A model generated the notes under the pieces. That model searched no databases and was not told the origin of the DNA. It saw only the letters and a program-made list of their open reading frames with translations. A stretch of DNA of 59,435 nucleotides, from positions 1 through 59,435 of the forward strand of contig CAMLLO010000026.1 in assembly GCA_946480915.1 (NCBI GenBank), written 5' to 3'. The position numbers were made by a program, and so were the translations under genes. The stretch comes from an uncultured Sphingobacteriaceae bacterium (GTDB taxonomy: Bacteria; Bacteroidota; Bacteroidia; Sphingobacteriales; Sphingobacteriaceae). Position 1 is the first letter of the stretch; every line of letters begins with the position of its first letter. Below are positions 18,601-27,500 of this stretch, in pieces.

Positions 18601-19192
18601 GGTCGCGTAATGGATTCGGCACCCAGGAAGTTGGAAATAAGACTCCCGAGAAATAATTTTCGACATGTTGTGTGTTGGCTGCGGTCCATCCGGGAAAAGT
18701 ATAACGGAGTATTTCAGCTCCCGCTCCCCAGTATTGGGCATAATCACCAATGTCCAGCATGGATTCATTTCCCTCCCAGGCGGTATTGGTAACCGCCCAG
18801 CCGTCCAGGATATTCGTAGCTTTTCGGGCATAGGTGGAATCGCCGGTGAACCACCACATAAAAGCCAGGTTGTGTACGGCAAGCATATCGCTCTTCCATT
18901 GCTCATTATTTAAGTTGGGAGCACGGCTTACCGTTGCCTGCGGCGCACCAGGGGTGTAGGTTAATTTAGAATGACTGTCGTTTTTAAAAGTATTGTAGGC
19001 CGAAAGCCAGGGCTCCTGGGTAATATTGGCTTTGAGCTGATTAAGATCAGCCTGGGTAAAAGGTATGCCCGGGTGGACAAAGGTTTGAGCATCTGACGTT
19101 TTTGAGCTAATTAAAATAAGCATCCCCAAAAAGACGGTGATCAGATTTTCTTTCGAAATCGGTCGCAAGTAGCGAAGTAAAATTTTCCTCAT
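12659..19192 (-). CDS. Giant T9SS-secreted alginate-lyase-fold protein with multi-domain beta tail (paralogue A)
   Basis: 2,177 residues with a signal peptide ending near SSKTSDAQ. About residues 36-385 form an alpha-helical lyase-like domain of the alginate_lyase (PF05426-type) fold, with GDTGRDDHWRVQAAALAWG as a likely active-site segment. About 395-555 is a DUF1349-like concanavalin sandwich. Then follow a putative Ig (He_PIG) domain near 600, two FnIII domains (650-820), a long autotransporter-associated beta-strand region (830-1335, e.g. KSGPAVLYVKGSTNTYSGNT), a LamG-like domain (1340-1535), two bacterial Ig-like domains, He_PIG, FnIII, and a second LamG (1870-2070). The end is a type A sorting domain (LIYPNPVTNEKFTI). 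It is therefore expected on the cell surface or released. It resembles the 28176-36254 product over most of its length. Substrate is not known. Alginate or another uronic-acid polymer is possible. Confidence 0.85.
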   Translation of the reverse strand: MRKILLRYLRPISKENLITVFLGMLILISSKTSDAQTFVHPGIPFTQADLNQLKANITQEPWLSAYNTFKNDSHSKLTYTPGAPQATVSRAPNLNNEQWKSDMLAVHNLAFMWWFTGDSTYARKATNILDGWAVTNTAWEGNESMLDIGDYAQYWGAGAEILRYTFPGWTAANTQHVENYFSGVLFPTSWVPNPLRDQNKGALQLKIALAASVFCNDATKFNQAIEVYRMDAGGGMRNSLANGEVGDTGRDDHWRVQAAALAWGAEVAYKQKVDMFSELGNRVLAIGELYHKYAFDGATMTYIPFGGYASYWTSWGIQPGARAGDMTNLIYSAYNVRKGISTPQTDRMRAALMQTGATNYSPAGGDFLYLKSSDTSTAVSLPQVYYPADHVQTVSNLTNIDIGNTGLAGSASYSNGSWTLKGAGTSTSTAFNFTFKKISGDAGLVVKVENMSLTTGGCGVMLRESLTAGSTFWDIYLNATGGIGKHWQPKAPWWLKIERVGTRIFTYHSQDGTNWTNLNCWYSATGFPTDLYAGFYTISNNTSALNTATFSNVAYSQTAPTGSPEISSATTAAATLGASFNYSITASASPTIFSASGLPGGLSINSSTGVISGTPTTIGQSLITLGATNASGTGTAMLVLNVNNNVAPAAPSGVSAAVNNVTRINISWSAVANATSYTLKRSLSSSGPFTALQTGIVGTSFMDVNPQPEVSNYYVVTALSGTLESGNSSVVSASVPPAIPSTPVVVNNSNSIGLSWNTASGAVTYKVKRGTVSGGPYTLIATVSTTSYTDTGVTSGSPYYYVVSSMGNTLESANSAEAFGVPGASTRTWKPTTTTTNLNLAANWVENALPVNPTILTFGAAGDSLLTNDITGLVASRIQFASDAIGYTISGNALTLKNDLVNNSSANQTLTTPLQLTNQLNANTTSDIVLSGAISGTGSLMKSGPAVLYVKGSTNTYSGNTVIVSGTLAAAGDGTGTASNPTGGPLGIGKIQLNGGALQATAGANLKLYNDIEVLPGNRSYMYEDIYSITLYGKLLGSGTVQHDGNDYAGINLAGDNSQFSGTFISKLRSGKQRVRFVTPNSGSANATWLLDANGIDCQGIGFASGTLNFGALNGRGYIRADAGGAPVISIGALNTYSSYGGTINANGTGLTVEKVGTGTLEMWGNQAYGGTTTVKKGKLLINNNPTTGVFGSPVIIQEGALGGFGVTQSSATIGTGSGAGAILEPGFLKIGTLKVGTLTMNADATYTAEINLADSTGDKIIVGSVTLNSPNLTITGAAGTLPFGTNYTLISNTGTAAVSGTFNGLPEWSSITVGGYSFILTYVGGDGNDVVLMDARAIGQTLYRFNEASGTQATDTWGTNHGTLQATATRDAGRAGSALKLDGTATSYATLPTGIVSTLNDFTISSWVRMDAKSNWMRVFDFGTGTSKYMFLTIQAGTANIMRYAIKNGGAEQLVSFNYTLPLNTWTHFAITQSGSTCSMYINGALVATNTAVTIKPSTIGSTNLNYLGKSQFNDPMFKGSIDEFKIFGKALTASEIAASYLSQTITMNATAQKATGDADFEPATVSSGLPITYTSSNEAVASIVSGKVHIVATGTATITASQPGNEVYWPAQTQTQTLTVKQAQTISFAAIGTKLLRDADFNPSATASSGLTVTYSSSDESVATIVNGKVHILGTGTTTITAAQAGDNVYAPASSQTQVLTVLITNNTAPTAVMGTPFTYSITSNTSLTNFTATGLPAGLSLNASTGVISGTPATYGAFAVALTASNGTISGSQSITLTVYTIVNNVIVAAGDAKNIIEWDPIQNLSYNVKRSTTSGGPYTTIGTVTATSFTDANVSNGSTYYYVVSASNSLGENPNSAEAVATPNTGQITYLKFDESSGTRGIDSWGANHATLQTTATRDTGLSGSALKLDGTSTAYATLPTGIVSSLNDFTISTWVRMDVKSNWMRVFDFGTGTSKYMFLTIQAGTANIMRYAIKNGGSEQQVSFTYTLPLNTWAHFAITQSGNTCTMYINGTAVASNTGVTIKPSTIGSTTQNYLGKSQFSDPMFRGSIDGFKIYSRALSATEIQNFTTNQIALNKEGNTLKLDGFRDKDEVVTTLIYPNPVTNEKFTIVTRSGLIGKDVELRLIDLMGRVVYSKFLKNDTGHIDIVLSQAFAGGIYSIILNNQYSGKVIIK

Positions 19193-19945
19193 AGAATTAA
19201 GAGTTAAATAAGTTTATAATGGTCCGAGATTTTGGAGTAGGTTGTATTATAGACGCTTACATCCAACTTTGTATACTCTTTAAGGAAAAAAAAAGCATTA
19301 TTACTATTATATTTTAGAATTAGAAGAAAATTTGAAAATATTTTTGGGGTGTTATTGCGGATATCTTAAAATTCTTAACTCTTATTATACATAAACGCGG
19401 AGAGCGTTTCCTGTTTCGAAGTTTAACTTCTTTTTCTTAAAAGATTAACTACCGTCCGCTACAATAAAGGGATCCAGGATGGGGGGGATGGGTTTATTGT
19501 AATTTGAGGAGGCTATATTTTACATTACAAAATAGGGCAAGCCGGATTCCATTGCAAAAAAAATATAGATCAAAACTAAATTTTTTTACCTAGCCGGATT
19601 GTGTGTTTAAGGATTTTTTCTTTACAATTTAAAGTTAAAAGCCTATATCCGGTGGGAATATATACTAAAAAGATATCTTGTCCAAAGCCTCCGGACTTAT
19701 TGACACTTATTATCTTGCCCTATGAGGGTGTATTCTATTTGTTTGATCATTCCGTCACGCTATATACGAATAGCGGTATAAGCCAGTCGGAAATGAGTAA
19801 ACCAAGCCCTCCGTCAGTATACCATTCGCTTCGACTCAATCTAATAATCATTTTGTTCGCGTTTGTAGACATACCAGCTGCGTAAAGATATTAACCACCA
19901 TTATGAGGTTATTATTCTTTTGCTGAGAACCCGAACTAATAAAGC
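19193..19945. other. Long upstream interval of the second giant gene
   Basis: About 750 bases with no convincing gene. It should carry the giant gene's promoter. A TAnnTTTG match (TAGTTTTG, minus strand) lies at 19571-19578, but it is about 380 bases from the start codon and lacks a clear -33 box. Confidence 0.4.
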
Positions 19946-19986
19946 GAAAAAGCACCCTTCTGAAAGTGTCAAACTTTTTCAGGGCA
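19946..19986 (-). terminator. Probable terminator after the lyase lipoprotein gene
   Basis: On the minus strand GTGCCCTGAAA pairs with TTTCAG and GGGTGC (two-base bulge), followed by TTTTTCGCTTT. It is about 73 bases after the stop at 20060 and would separate the SusCD unit from the giant gene downstream. Confidence 0.55.
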
Positions 19987-20059
19987 CTTATATCTTTTAA
20001 CAGATAACCATCAAAGATATGACAATCATAACGTTGAATATTGCAACGATCGGAAGAAA

Positions 20060-21349
20060 CTAATCTAGTGCATACATCAGGCTTCCAAACCCAAGTTGAT
20101 CATACCCTCCGCTAGCACTTCCGTAATCTCCGCCACCGCCTTCGGGAAATGTGGATTGGACGCCCAGACCAGTAAATCTTGCTGTAAGTTTTTTAATCTT
20201 TGTATAATGGTAGAAAGGAGCAGACCAGATCGGGCGAATGATTCCCCTTCCAGACTCACTTATTTGAGTATAAGTTTCTGTTCGACAATCGCTAGACCAC
20301 CGTCTTATGTATTCCTGAAAAGGCACGTTGAGTCGTGCGACATTATATTTAGCAGAATACTCACAGGCTTTTAAAAAACGATTATCATCAAATCCGTAAA
20401 AATCATCTCCTTGTGTCCATGCTAGCTGACAAACTGTTCCCAGCAAAGCGATAACTAAAGTAGAATGTCCTTGATCGCGGCCACTTTCCTGAAGTTGAGC
20501 CAGACCAGAATTCTCACCGTCAAACACGTAATTAATAGCTTTAAACCAGTTCCCATTGCCCCTTCCTCTTTGTAAATAGTTAACCGCGTAATTATACATC
20601 GATCTGTTGTCGGTAAGGATACCAATAGCCATTACGGAGGCTAAGTTGCACAAATCCCAATTAGCCCAATAGTGAGAATCGCATGTTCCCCAATGACTTG
20701 TTAAAAAAGCCATATTGAGGTTAAAAAAAACCTTTAACATCCACTGTTTATACGCCGCAAAATCCTGTTGCTTCCAACCTTCATAGTCTCTTAAAAGCTC
20801 TGCAGCAACTGCGAACTGATACCCGTATAGCCCCGCGGCTAAAGCGGTATTTGAATTTCCACTTATTCTTTCACAGGTGGAAGCCCATGCATTTAAGATA
20901 TTAACCCCAGCCTGAGCATATTGGCTCTCGCCACTAATTTTCCATCTTAACGCCAATTGATAGGCGGCGGCAGCGTCATTAAACGCTCTGGAATAATTAT
21001 CCGGATCAGGTTCTTCTGCGCTTCTCCCACCACGCACCAGCTTTACTACCGGAGCAGCAACGTAAGAAGCCTGTGCATGAGAATTGGCGATTAACCTATT
21101 CCAACCTGAAATCCATGGCTCGGCATTGGCAGCAATTTTAGCTTTAATGCGGGTAAAATCCTGAACTGTATGAAGGCCTCCCGAATGTACCAACGGCGTA
21201 CTAACTGGCAGTGTGTCTATGTATTTAATTTCTTTTACAGGGCTGGTTTTAACTGTTTGAGGAGCGGTATTCGGCTTCTTCGAACAAAATGCCGACAGCA
21301 AACTGCACAAAACAAGCAAAATAATAGACAAATCGTGACGCTTCATCAT
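20060..21349 (-). CDS. Alginate-lyase-family lipoprotein (polysaccharide lyase-like)
   Basis: A 429-residue protein. The N-terminus LSIILLVLCSLLSAFCSKKP is a lipoprotein signal with cysteine near residue 22. The body is an alpha/alpha-toroid domain of the alginate_lyase type. It begins HSGGLHTVQDFTRIKAKI, parallel to HPGIPFTQADLNQLKANI in the two giants, and shares GRDQGHSTLVIALLG against their GRDDHWRVQAAALAWG. WGTCDSHYWANWDLCNLAS and SAPFYHYTKIKKL supply Asn, His and Tyr residues of the kind used by this fold for beta-elimination. It probably cleaves a uronic-acid polysaccharide at the cell surface or in the periplasm. It is the last gene after SusC, SusD and the TIG protein, but a hairpin lies between it and the TIG gene. 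Substrate is undetermined. Confidence 0.75.
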   Translation of the reverse strand: MMKRHDLSIILLVLCSLLSAFCSKKPNTAPQTVKTSPVKEIKYIDTLPVSTPLVHSGGLHTVQDFTRIKAKIAANAEPWISGWNRLIANSHAQASYVAAPVVKLVRGGRSAEEPDPDNYSRAFNDAAAAYQLALRWKISGESQYAQAGVNILNAWASTCERISGNSNTALAAGLYGYQFAVAAELLRDYEGWKQQDFAAYKQWMLKVFFNLNMAFLTSHWGTCDSHYWANWDLCNLASVMAIGILTDNRSMYNYAVNYLQRGRGNGNWFKAINYVFDGENSGLAQLQESGRDQGHSTLVIALLGTVCQLAWTQGDDFYGFDDNRFLKACEYSAKYNVARLNVPFQEYIRRWSSDCRTETYTQISESGRGIIRPIWSAPFYHYTKIKKLTARFTGLGVQSTFPEGGGGDYGSASGGYDQLGFGSLMYALD

Positions 21350-21447
21350 TACTTTTGATTATTATATTTCATTATTCAGTTAAATAACTGGCCTATTAAT
21401 TCTATAAGTTTTACGCGCAACAAAAACACGATCCTTTTATTTTAATT

Positions 21448-21475
21448 GTAAAATAAGAGGGGCTTATTAAGCCCC
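21448..21475 (-). terminator. Hairpin with U-rich tail between the TIG-protein and lyase genes
   Basis: GGGGCTT and AAGCCCC pair around a three-base loop (21459-21475), 17 bases after the TIG gene stop. TCTTATTTTAC follows on the minus strand. It could end the SusC-SusD-TIG transcript or reduce read-through into the lyase gene. Confidence 0.55.
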
Positions 21476-21492
21476 AACTTATCTGATAGTAG

Positions 21493-22674
21493 CTAATTTT
21501 TAACCAATTTTATCCATTTCACAATAAAATAGCTACCTGGATTGCCGCTTCCCACCATGTTTCCTAAAAATCCGATAGAAACAGTTTGGGTAGTTGGAAG
21601 CGTAAACTGTACGCTCTTTGTTTCGGTAATGCTTGGTTTAGTCGTGCCTACAACAGTATTATTTGTAAGAGCAACCGATGCTATTGCAGAAGAAAGATTA
21701 GCAAGAACTGGTAAACCTGATCCACCTGCTGCAACAACGCCATAAACAGAAGAGTTCGTTTGAATTTCCGAATAATCGTTAAATGAAAAAGTATAAGTTC
21801 CCGCTGGAAGGGTGGTTACCTGATACACCATTCCATTTGTAACTGGAGTATTTCCCCAGGTTTCCCAATTAATAAATCCGGTAACACCATTCCAAGCTTC
21901 GGCAGCATAGCCACCATAGGCTCCCTTATTTAAGCCAGCCGCGTTTGTAATCCATGGAGCTGCAAGAGTTCCCCATCTTTTGCCATCATACTTATCCCGG
22001 GCAAAGCCTGGACCATAGTTTCCTAAAAAGTAAGGAGTAACATCACCCGGCGCTGATGGATTTATAATAGCAGGTGTAGCCGTTAGCGTTAAGCCACCCA
22101 TACTAAGTGTAACGAATCCCGAACTAAAATCAGTTGGTGCTATCATTTTAATGGTATTGTCCGTCAAAGAGAGGATGGTAGCTTCTGCGCCCTTGAAACG
22201 TATTGAAAGTTTCGACGCATCAGTACCGAAGCGAATACCCTTAATGGTTACAGTATCAATTCCAGGTAACGCAAGGTTTGCGCCAATTTTATTACTTGAA
22301 GCGATAGAAGAAATTACCGGTGCAGGAATAACTGTATAACTACCAATAGAATCCAGGGTATGTGTCCATACTTTTAAAGTTACTTTTCCGGTAACTGCTC
22401 CTTCGGGCACTTTTACCACAATCTGGTTATCAACACACGAAATTACCGAATCGGCCTTTATACCGCCAAAAAACACTTTCACAGCGCCTGTTACAGTGCC
22501 AAAGTTTGATCCGGTAATTGTGGCATAAATATTCGGATAACCACTTGTTGGGGTCATACCTGTTACCGCAGGCACAGGATAGATAAACTCCCGGAACTCG
22601 GCGCTTTTTTCACAGGCAGAACAAAGGGTTGCCAGGATAGCAAACAGCCCGATTTTTTTAAATATCTGTCTCAT
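21493..22674 (-). CDS. IPT/TIG-domain surface lipoprotein of the SusCD operon
   Basis: A 393-residue protein. The signal ends at LATLCSACEK, a lipobox. At least two IPT/TIG Ig-like domains follow, from PAVTGMTPTSGYPNIYATIT and from PVISSIASSNKIGANLALPG, covering about residues 35-205. The C-terminal part (about 215-393, including FINWETWGNTPVTNGMVYQV) looks like a DUF5013-type carbohydrate-binding beta sandwich often found in SusE-position lipoproteins. The gene follows SusD by 54 bases. Its likely role is capture of the polysaccharide at the outer surface. No catalytic motif is seen. Confidence 0.72.
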   Translation of the reverse strand: MRQIFKKIGLFAILATLCSACEKSAEFREFIYPVPAVTGMTPTSGYPNIYATITGSNFGTVTGAVKVFFGGIKADSVISCVDNQIVVKVPEGAVTGKVTLKVWTHTLDSIGSYTVIPAPVISSIASSNKIGANLALPGIDTVTIKGIRFGTDASKLSIRFKGAEATILSLTDNTIKMIAPTDFSSGFVTLSMGGLTLTATPAIINPSAPGDVTPYFLGNYGPGFARDKYDGKRWGTLAAPWITNAAGLNKGAYGGYAAEAWNGVTGFINWETWGNTPVTNGMVYQVTTLPAGTYTFSFNDYSEIQTNSSVYGVVAAGGSGLPVLANLSSAIASVALTNNTVVGTTKPSITETKSVQFTLPTTQTVSIGFLGNMVGSGNPGSYFIVKWIKLVKN

Positions 22675-22728
22675 TTTCTAATTTTTTAATTTTTAATGTT
22701 CTATAACACATACTGATAATTCTTTTTT

Positions 22729-24498
22729 TTAATAACCCGGATTCTGAAGCAACTTATTATTAAGTTGAATTTGATTAGTAGGGATCGGATATAGATAATG
22801 CTTAGTTGCGACAGAGTGATTCAGAGAACTTGAAACAATTACGCTATTCAAAGAGCCGTCAGGGGTTGCTGCCGCTTCTTCACCCCATAAATACGAGCCC
22901 GCTTTGTAAGCAGTTGTAGGCGCTCCAGTTGCATCTTTGAAAGGTGTACTGTAACTCGGATCACCAACAACTCTTCCTAAACGGGAGGGATTTAATGACG
23001 CTTCTAAAATTCCCCATCTTTTTAAATCATCAAAGCGTTTACCTTCGCGATATAGTTCAACAGCTCTTTCTCTTCTAATTTCCTCTTTCATATCCAGTCC
23101 GTTAGCTGTAGCAAGAGCATTGGTAAGGTGAGCTACCCCTCCGCGATCTCTTAACTTGTTGATAGAAATATCAAGCTGCGCGTCGGTAATAGCACCATTC
23201 AACTCAACCAATGCCTCGGCATACATAAGATATACGTCGGCAAGCCGGATGATAGGCCAGTTAGCAGATTCTGTCCTGTCGGTTCTCCGCGTACCAAAGC
23301 CATAAACTGCATATTTACTGTTTCCATAACCACTAGCACCCAGGCTACCAAACTCCAATGTGACAGAGGCCGGAGGAGTGCCATCGCCATATAGGTAGTT
23401 CAATAAACGACGGTCTCTATTCTGAAACTCGGAAGTAAATGTGTGGTATCCTTGGAAAAGCGGTGATTTTGCGGGAGGCAAGCCATCTGTACAAACTGCC
23501 AGATCCACATATTTACGACTAGGATAAAGTTGCCATGACGTCCAGCTGATGTTTAAGTTCGACTGTTTATATGTAAAATCATAAGTTTTGTACAGAATAA
23601 ACTCCTTGTTCGAGGTTTTATCATACCCGCCGGGGTTTGACCCTGCGTCTTCCAGGTTGAACAAATACCAGGAGCTGGCATTCTTCATTTTGGGATCCGA
23701 ATTCTTGTTCCATATTTCGTAGCCTCCGTTATCGATCACATCCTTACATTGAGCTACTGCATCGGCAAGATATTTATTTACATTAGAAGCGTCGTATCCG
23801 GCACTTCCGGCTCCAACACTAACACCGTCGCCGTCAGTTTCTTTACCAACATACTTTTCCCAGGTAGCCTCGTACAATTCTACCTGCGCTTTAAACGCTT
23901 TAGCAGCCCACTTACTCACTCTTCCCTTATCTGATGCAGTTATGTTCTGCTCGACAGGCAACTTTGCTATCGCATTATCTAAATCGCTTAGAATTAAGTT
24001 AACAACCTCGTATCTGCTACTTCTCTGTGCAAATAGCTCAGGTGAATTAACATCCAGAACGGAAGTCACAATAGGTACTCCTCCAAAGGTCTTTAACAAA
24101 TCAAAATATTTATAAGCTCTAAAGAAATAGGCCTCGCCAACGTATTGATCTATATCTCCGCCGGAGTACGCAGCGGCTTTAGAAAGTAAAATATTACAAC
24201 TGCGTATACCGGAATAATCCCAGTTGGTGCTTCCAACCGCTATGGTTCCGGTGCCAATGTCAGTACCGCTCCCATTACCATTAGCGGATAAGTCGGATCC
24301 ATTGTCCATATTTCCAAAACTCCATCCCTGAAGCTGGTTGTAGAAACTAGCACTATAAGCCTTAAAGTCAGCGGATTTACTAAAGTATACCGCATCTGTA
24401 AACTGCGCGTTTGGCTCAAGATCGATGAAGTCTTTCTGACAAGCGGCTACACTAAGGCAAATCCCGCTCATCATTATATATTTAAATGCTCTATTCAT
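22729..24498 (-). CDS. SusD/RagB family glycan-binding lipoprotein
   Basis: About 589 residues from ATG 24498. An ATG at 24510 adds four residues and is an alternative. The signal FKYIMMSGICLSVAACQKDF is a lipobox. SusD hallmarks are ALRFxxAY-like IDQYVGEAYFFRAYKYFDLL, the late helix EIRRERAVELYREGKRFDDL-RWG, and the C-terminal YLYPIPTNQIQLNNKLLQNP ending in GY. SusD proteins sit as a lid on the SusC channel and bind the oligosaccharide. The start of this gene is only about 10-20 bases from the SusC stop, so the two are translated together. The glycan is not identifiable from sequence. Confidence 0.93.
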   Translation of the reverse strand: MNRAFKYIMMSGICLSVAACQKDFIDLEPNAQFTDAVYFSKSADFKAYSASFYNQLQGWSFGNMDNGSDLSANGNGSGTDIGTGTIAVGSTNWDYSGIRSCNILLSKAAAYSGGDIDQYVGEAYFFRAYKYFDLLKTFGGVPIVTSVLDVNSPELFAQRSSRYEVVNLILSDLDNAIAKLPVEQNITASDKGRVSKWAAKAFKAQVELYEATWEKYVGKETDGDGVSVGAGSAGYDASNVNKYLADAVAQCKDVIDNGGYEIWNKNSDPKMKNASSWYLFNLEDAGSNPGGYDKTSNKEFILYKTYDFTYKQSNLNISWTSWQLYPSRKYVDLAVCTDGLPPAKSPLFQGYHTFTSEFQNRDRRLLNYLYGDGTPPASVTLEFGSLGASGYGNSKYAVYGFGTRRTDRTESANWPIIRLADVYLMYAEALVELNGAITDAQLDISINKLRDRGGVAHLTNALATANGLDMKEEIRRERAVELYREGKRFDDLKRWGILEASLNPSRLGRVVGDPSYSTPFKDATGAPTTAYKAGSYLWGEEAAATPDGSLNSVIVSSSLNHSVATKHYLYPIPTNQIQLNNKLLQNPGY

Positions 24499-24519
24499 GT
24501 CTTTAATCATTTCAGGTTT

Positions 24520-27500
24520 TTAAAATCCAACGTTTAATCCAAATGAGAAGGTCCTTGCAAAAGGATAACCGCTGTTTATGGATGCTTCGCCCATCTCAGG
24601 GTCAAATCCGTCTTTAATAGTTGTCGACTCCCACAAATCATTTCCAGAGAAATAAACTCTCAGCTTAGACATATGAATTTTGTCCGAGTATAGCTTTGGT
24701 ATAGTATATCCAAGAACCAGACTCTTCAATCGTATATAACGGTTGTTCTGCAGCATAAAATCGTTATTCGCATAATTCCAGCCGGCCCTTCTGTTATTGA
24801 CTGTCAAACGAGGAAATAAAGCGTTTGTATTAGTTTCTGTCCAGGTCTGACCTAAAAAGGCAGGATTCTGATTTGTCCATATGGCACCAAAAGGATAGGC
24901 CATATAACCAGTCCGCATAATATTTTGCTCCAAATGTCCTTGAAAGAAAGTGTTTAGATCAAAGCCTTTCCACGAGCCGCCTAGATTAATACCAAACACA
25001 TAATGAGCCGTTCCGTCGCCTGCATAAACAAGAGAACTCTTTTCGTTACCCAGACCTGTAATATTACCCGTACCAGCCACATCGACTTTTTTAGTATCGC
25101 CCGGACGCAATGCTACAGACTGATTATTCTGTTGAAGATTAGCTAAATCGGTACTGGTTCCATAGGCAGCATAATAAGCATCCACATCTGCCTGGTCTTT
25201 AAAATATCCGTCGGTTTTGTAGACGAACCAGGATTGCCAAGGATAACCGTTAACGATACCATTCCTTCCGGCCCCATAGTTGTCGGCTCCTTCTACACCG
25301 GAAACCAGAGTTCTTGTGTCGCCAATGTTAAAAGCTACATTATATGCGAAGTCACGTTTACTATCTTTCCACCCTACAACAGCTTCCCAACCTTTAGTAT
25401 TGAATTTTCCGCTATTGGTTTTAGGTGCATATCCACCCAACACAGAAGGATAGCTTACATTAATCAACATGCCGATATTATCTTTCTCAAAAATATCGAA
25501 GCTAGTCGTCAGGCGACTGTTTACGAAATTGAGATCGATCCCTAGGTTTTTTTGCTTAACTTTTTCCCAGGTCCTTGTATAACTTATTAGACCATTGTTG
25601 TTTAAACCGCTCGACGATTGAGGTGCAGCGGTAGAGCCTAAAACTACGGTACCTATATTGATCGTGGAAAGATAGTCGAAAGCTCCCAGACCTGAAGCTT
25701 CATTGCCAGTAATACCGTAAGTAGCTCTTAACTTTCCGAAGTTGACAACTGATGATAAATTCTTAAAAAAGCCTTCATTACTGAATACCCATCCAGCTTG
25801 TGCTGATCCAAAGTTTTTAAATTTAAATCCGCTAGCAAAACGAGAGTTACCATCTCTCCTTCCCACCAATTCAAACAAATATTTCTCCGCGTAATTGTAA
25901 TTAAATCTTGAAAGGTAGGAATACCTGCCATTTAATGATTTTGAACCTCCATTACCAGGTATTGCAGCACTCGCTACACTGATATCATAAACCCCCAGAT
26001 CTTCAAAGCCTACCCGACTAGCTGAAACTTCCTGAGAATTGTTTTTTTCGGCATTGAGGCCTGCTACTGCTGAGAAAGTATGCTGTTTAAAGGATTTCTC
26101 GTAACGTAACAAGGCTGAATAGTATTGATAAAGCTGCTGATAGGCTTCGGTGGAATACGTGTTATTTGTGCCACCTGTATTCAATCCAATGCCTCCTTTC
26201 ACACCGTACCAGTTGTATAATTGCACCGGCACCACATATCTCTCCCGGTTGAACCTTTCATTCTGTAAGGATGCCAGGCCCTCTACGGATAAATCTTTCA
26301 ATATCTGATAAGTAGCTTTCATATCAACCCTGCCAGTCAGAGAATTTTTATTATTCCGGCCACCGTCAGAGGTCATTGCCGCAGCATTTCTGATAGCTCC
26401 TCCATCTATTCCATTAAAGGTGGCAAACCACTGTCCAAAAGGGTTCTTAGCTGGATAGAACGGCATATCATAGGCATAAAGCGTATTATCTAAACCGACA
26501 GATGGTTCGCTGGTATTTGCATTGATTATACTAACTCCTGACTCTACTTTCAATTTGTCTGTAAGCTTGTAATCAAAATTGAAACGGGCATTGTATTGCT
26601 TTTGCCCATCGTAGGCTGTAGCTAAATTCCCTTTGTTATTTGCATAACCAAAGGACATTCTATATCCTGATTTATCAGTACTGTTTGAAATACTTAGATT
26701 ATGTTGATAGGAGTATCTGGTAGCGAACATCTCCGCCAATCGATTGGAATTAAAAATGTAAAAATCCGTACCAAACAAGGGATAAGCGCCTTCAACACCC
26801 TGCTGCATCTTCTCCAGATTATCCTTACTACCCCATACCCAATAATTTGGTGTGGTTTCCTCTTTGTTTGCTTCCAGCCACATCGTAGCGTACTCCTGCA
26901 TCGTAGGCGAATAACTGGTAATGCCATTGGTATTAAAGCGGAAATTGCCGCTGTAATCTACTCTAACTTTACCTTTTCCTCTTTTAGTTGTCACTAAAAT
27001 GACACCGTTAGAGGCCCTGGATCCGTAGATAGCCGCCGCTCCGTCTTTCAAAACAGAGATATTTTCGATATCGTCAGCGTTCATATTCTGAAAAGAATAA
27101 TAGTTCACAATCGGTACTCCATCCACGATAATCAGTGGCTCACTTCCATTAACTGAAGAATTACCACGAATCCTGAAAGATATACCTTCATTACCCGGAC
27201 GAGGAGAAGAACGAGTAACCACCAATCCAGGTGTCTGCCCTTGAAGGGCAAGGCCAACGTTAGTAATAGCTCTGTCTTCGAAAACCTTACTATCAACAGT
27301 TTCGACCGCACCGGTGACAGTTGCTTTCTTTTGTGTACCATAACCCACAACAACAACTTCATTTAATTGCATGTCGCTCGGTGATAGCCTGATATTCATC
27401 ACCGAACTGGTGTTTACCTGTACCTCCAAGCTTTTGTAACCAAGAAAAGAAACAGTTAATATTTCTGATCCGGTTGGAACTGCCAGAGAAAATTCTCCAT

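Noticed and set aside
18161..18913. Long antisense frames inside the giant genes (also near 34400-35100)
   Set aside because: They are mirrors of the strongly biased codons of the real minus-strand genes and contain no recognisable domains.
19571..19578. TAGTTTTG as promoter of the second giant gene
   Set aside because: Matches TAnnTTTG but is about 380 bases from the start codon and lacks a -33 TTTG; chance matches are expected in AT-rich DNA.
19601..19885. 94-codon plus-strand frame in the gap before the second giant gene
   Set aside because: No signal, motif or promoter; composition is not protein-like, and the opposite strand is equally uninformative.
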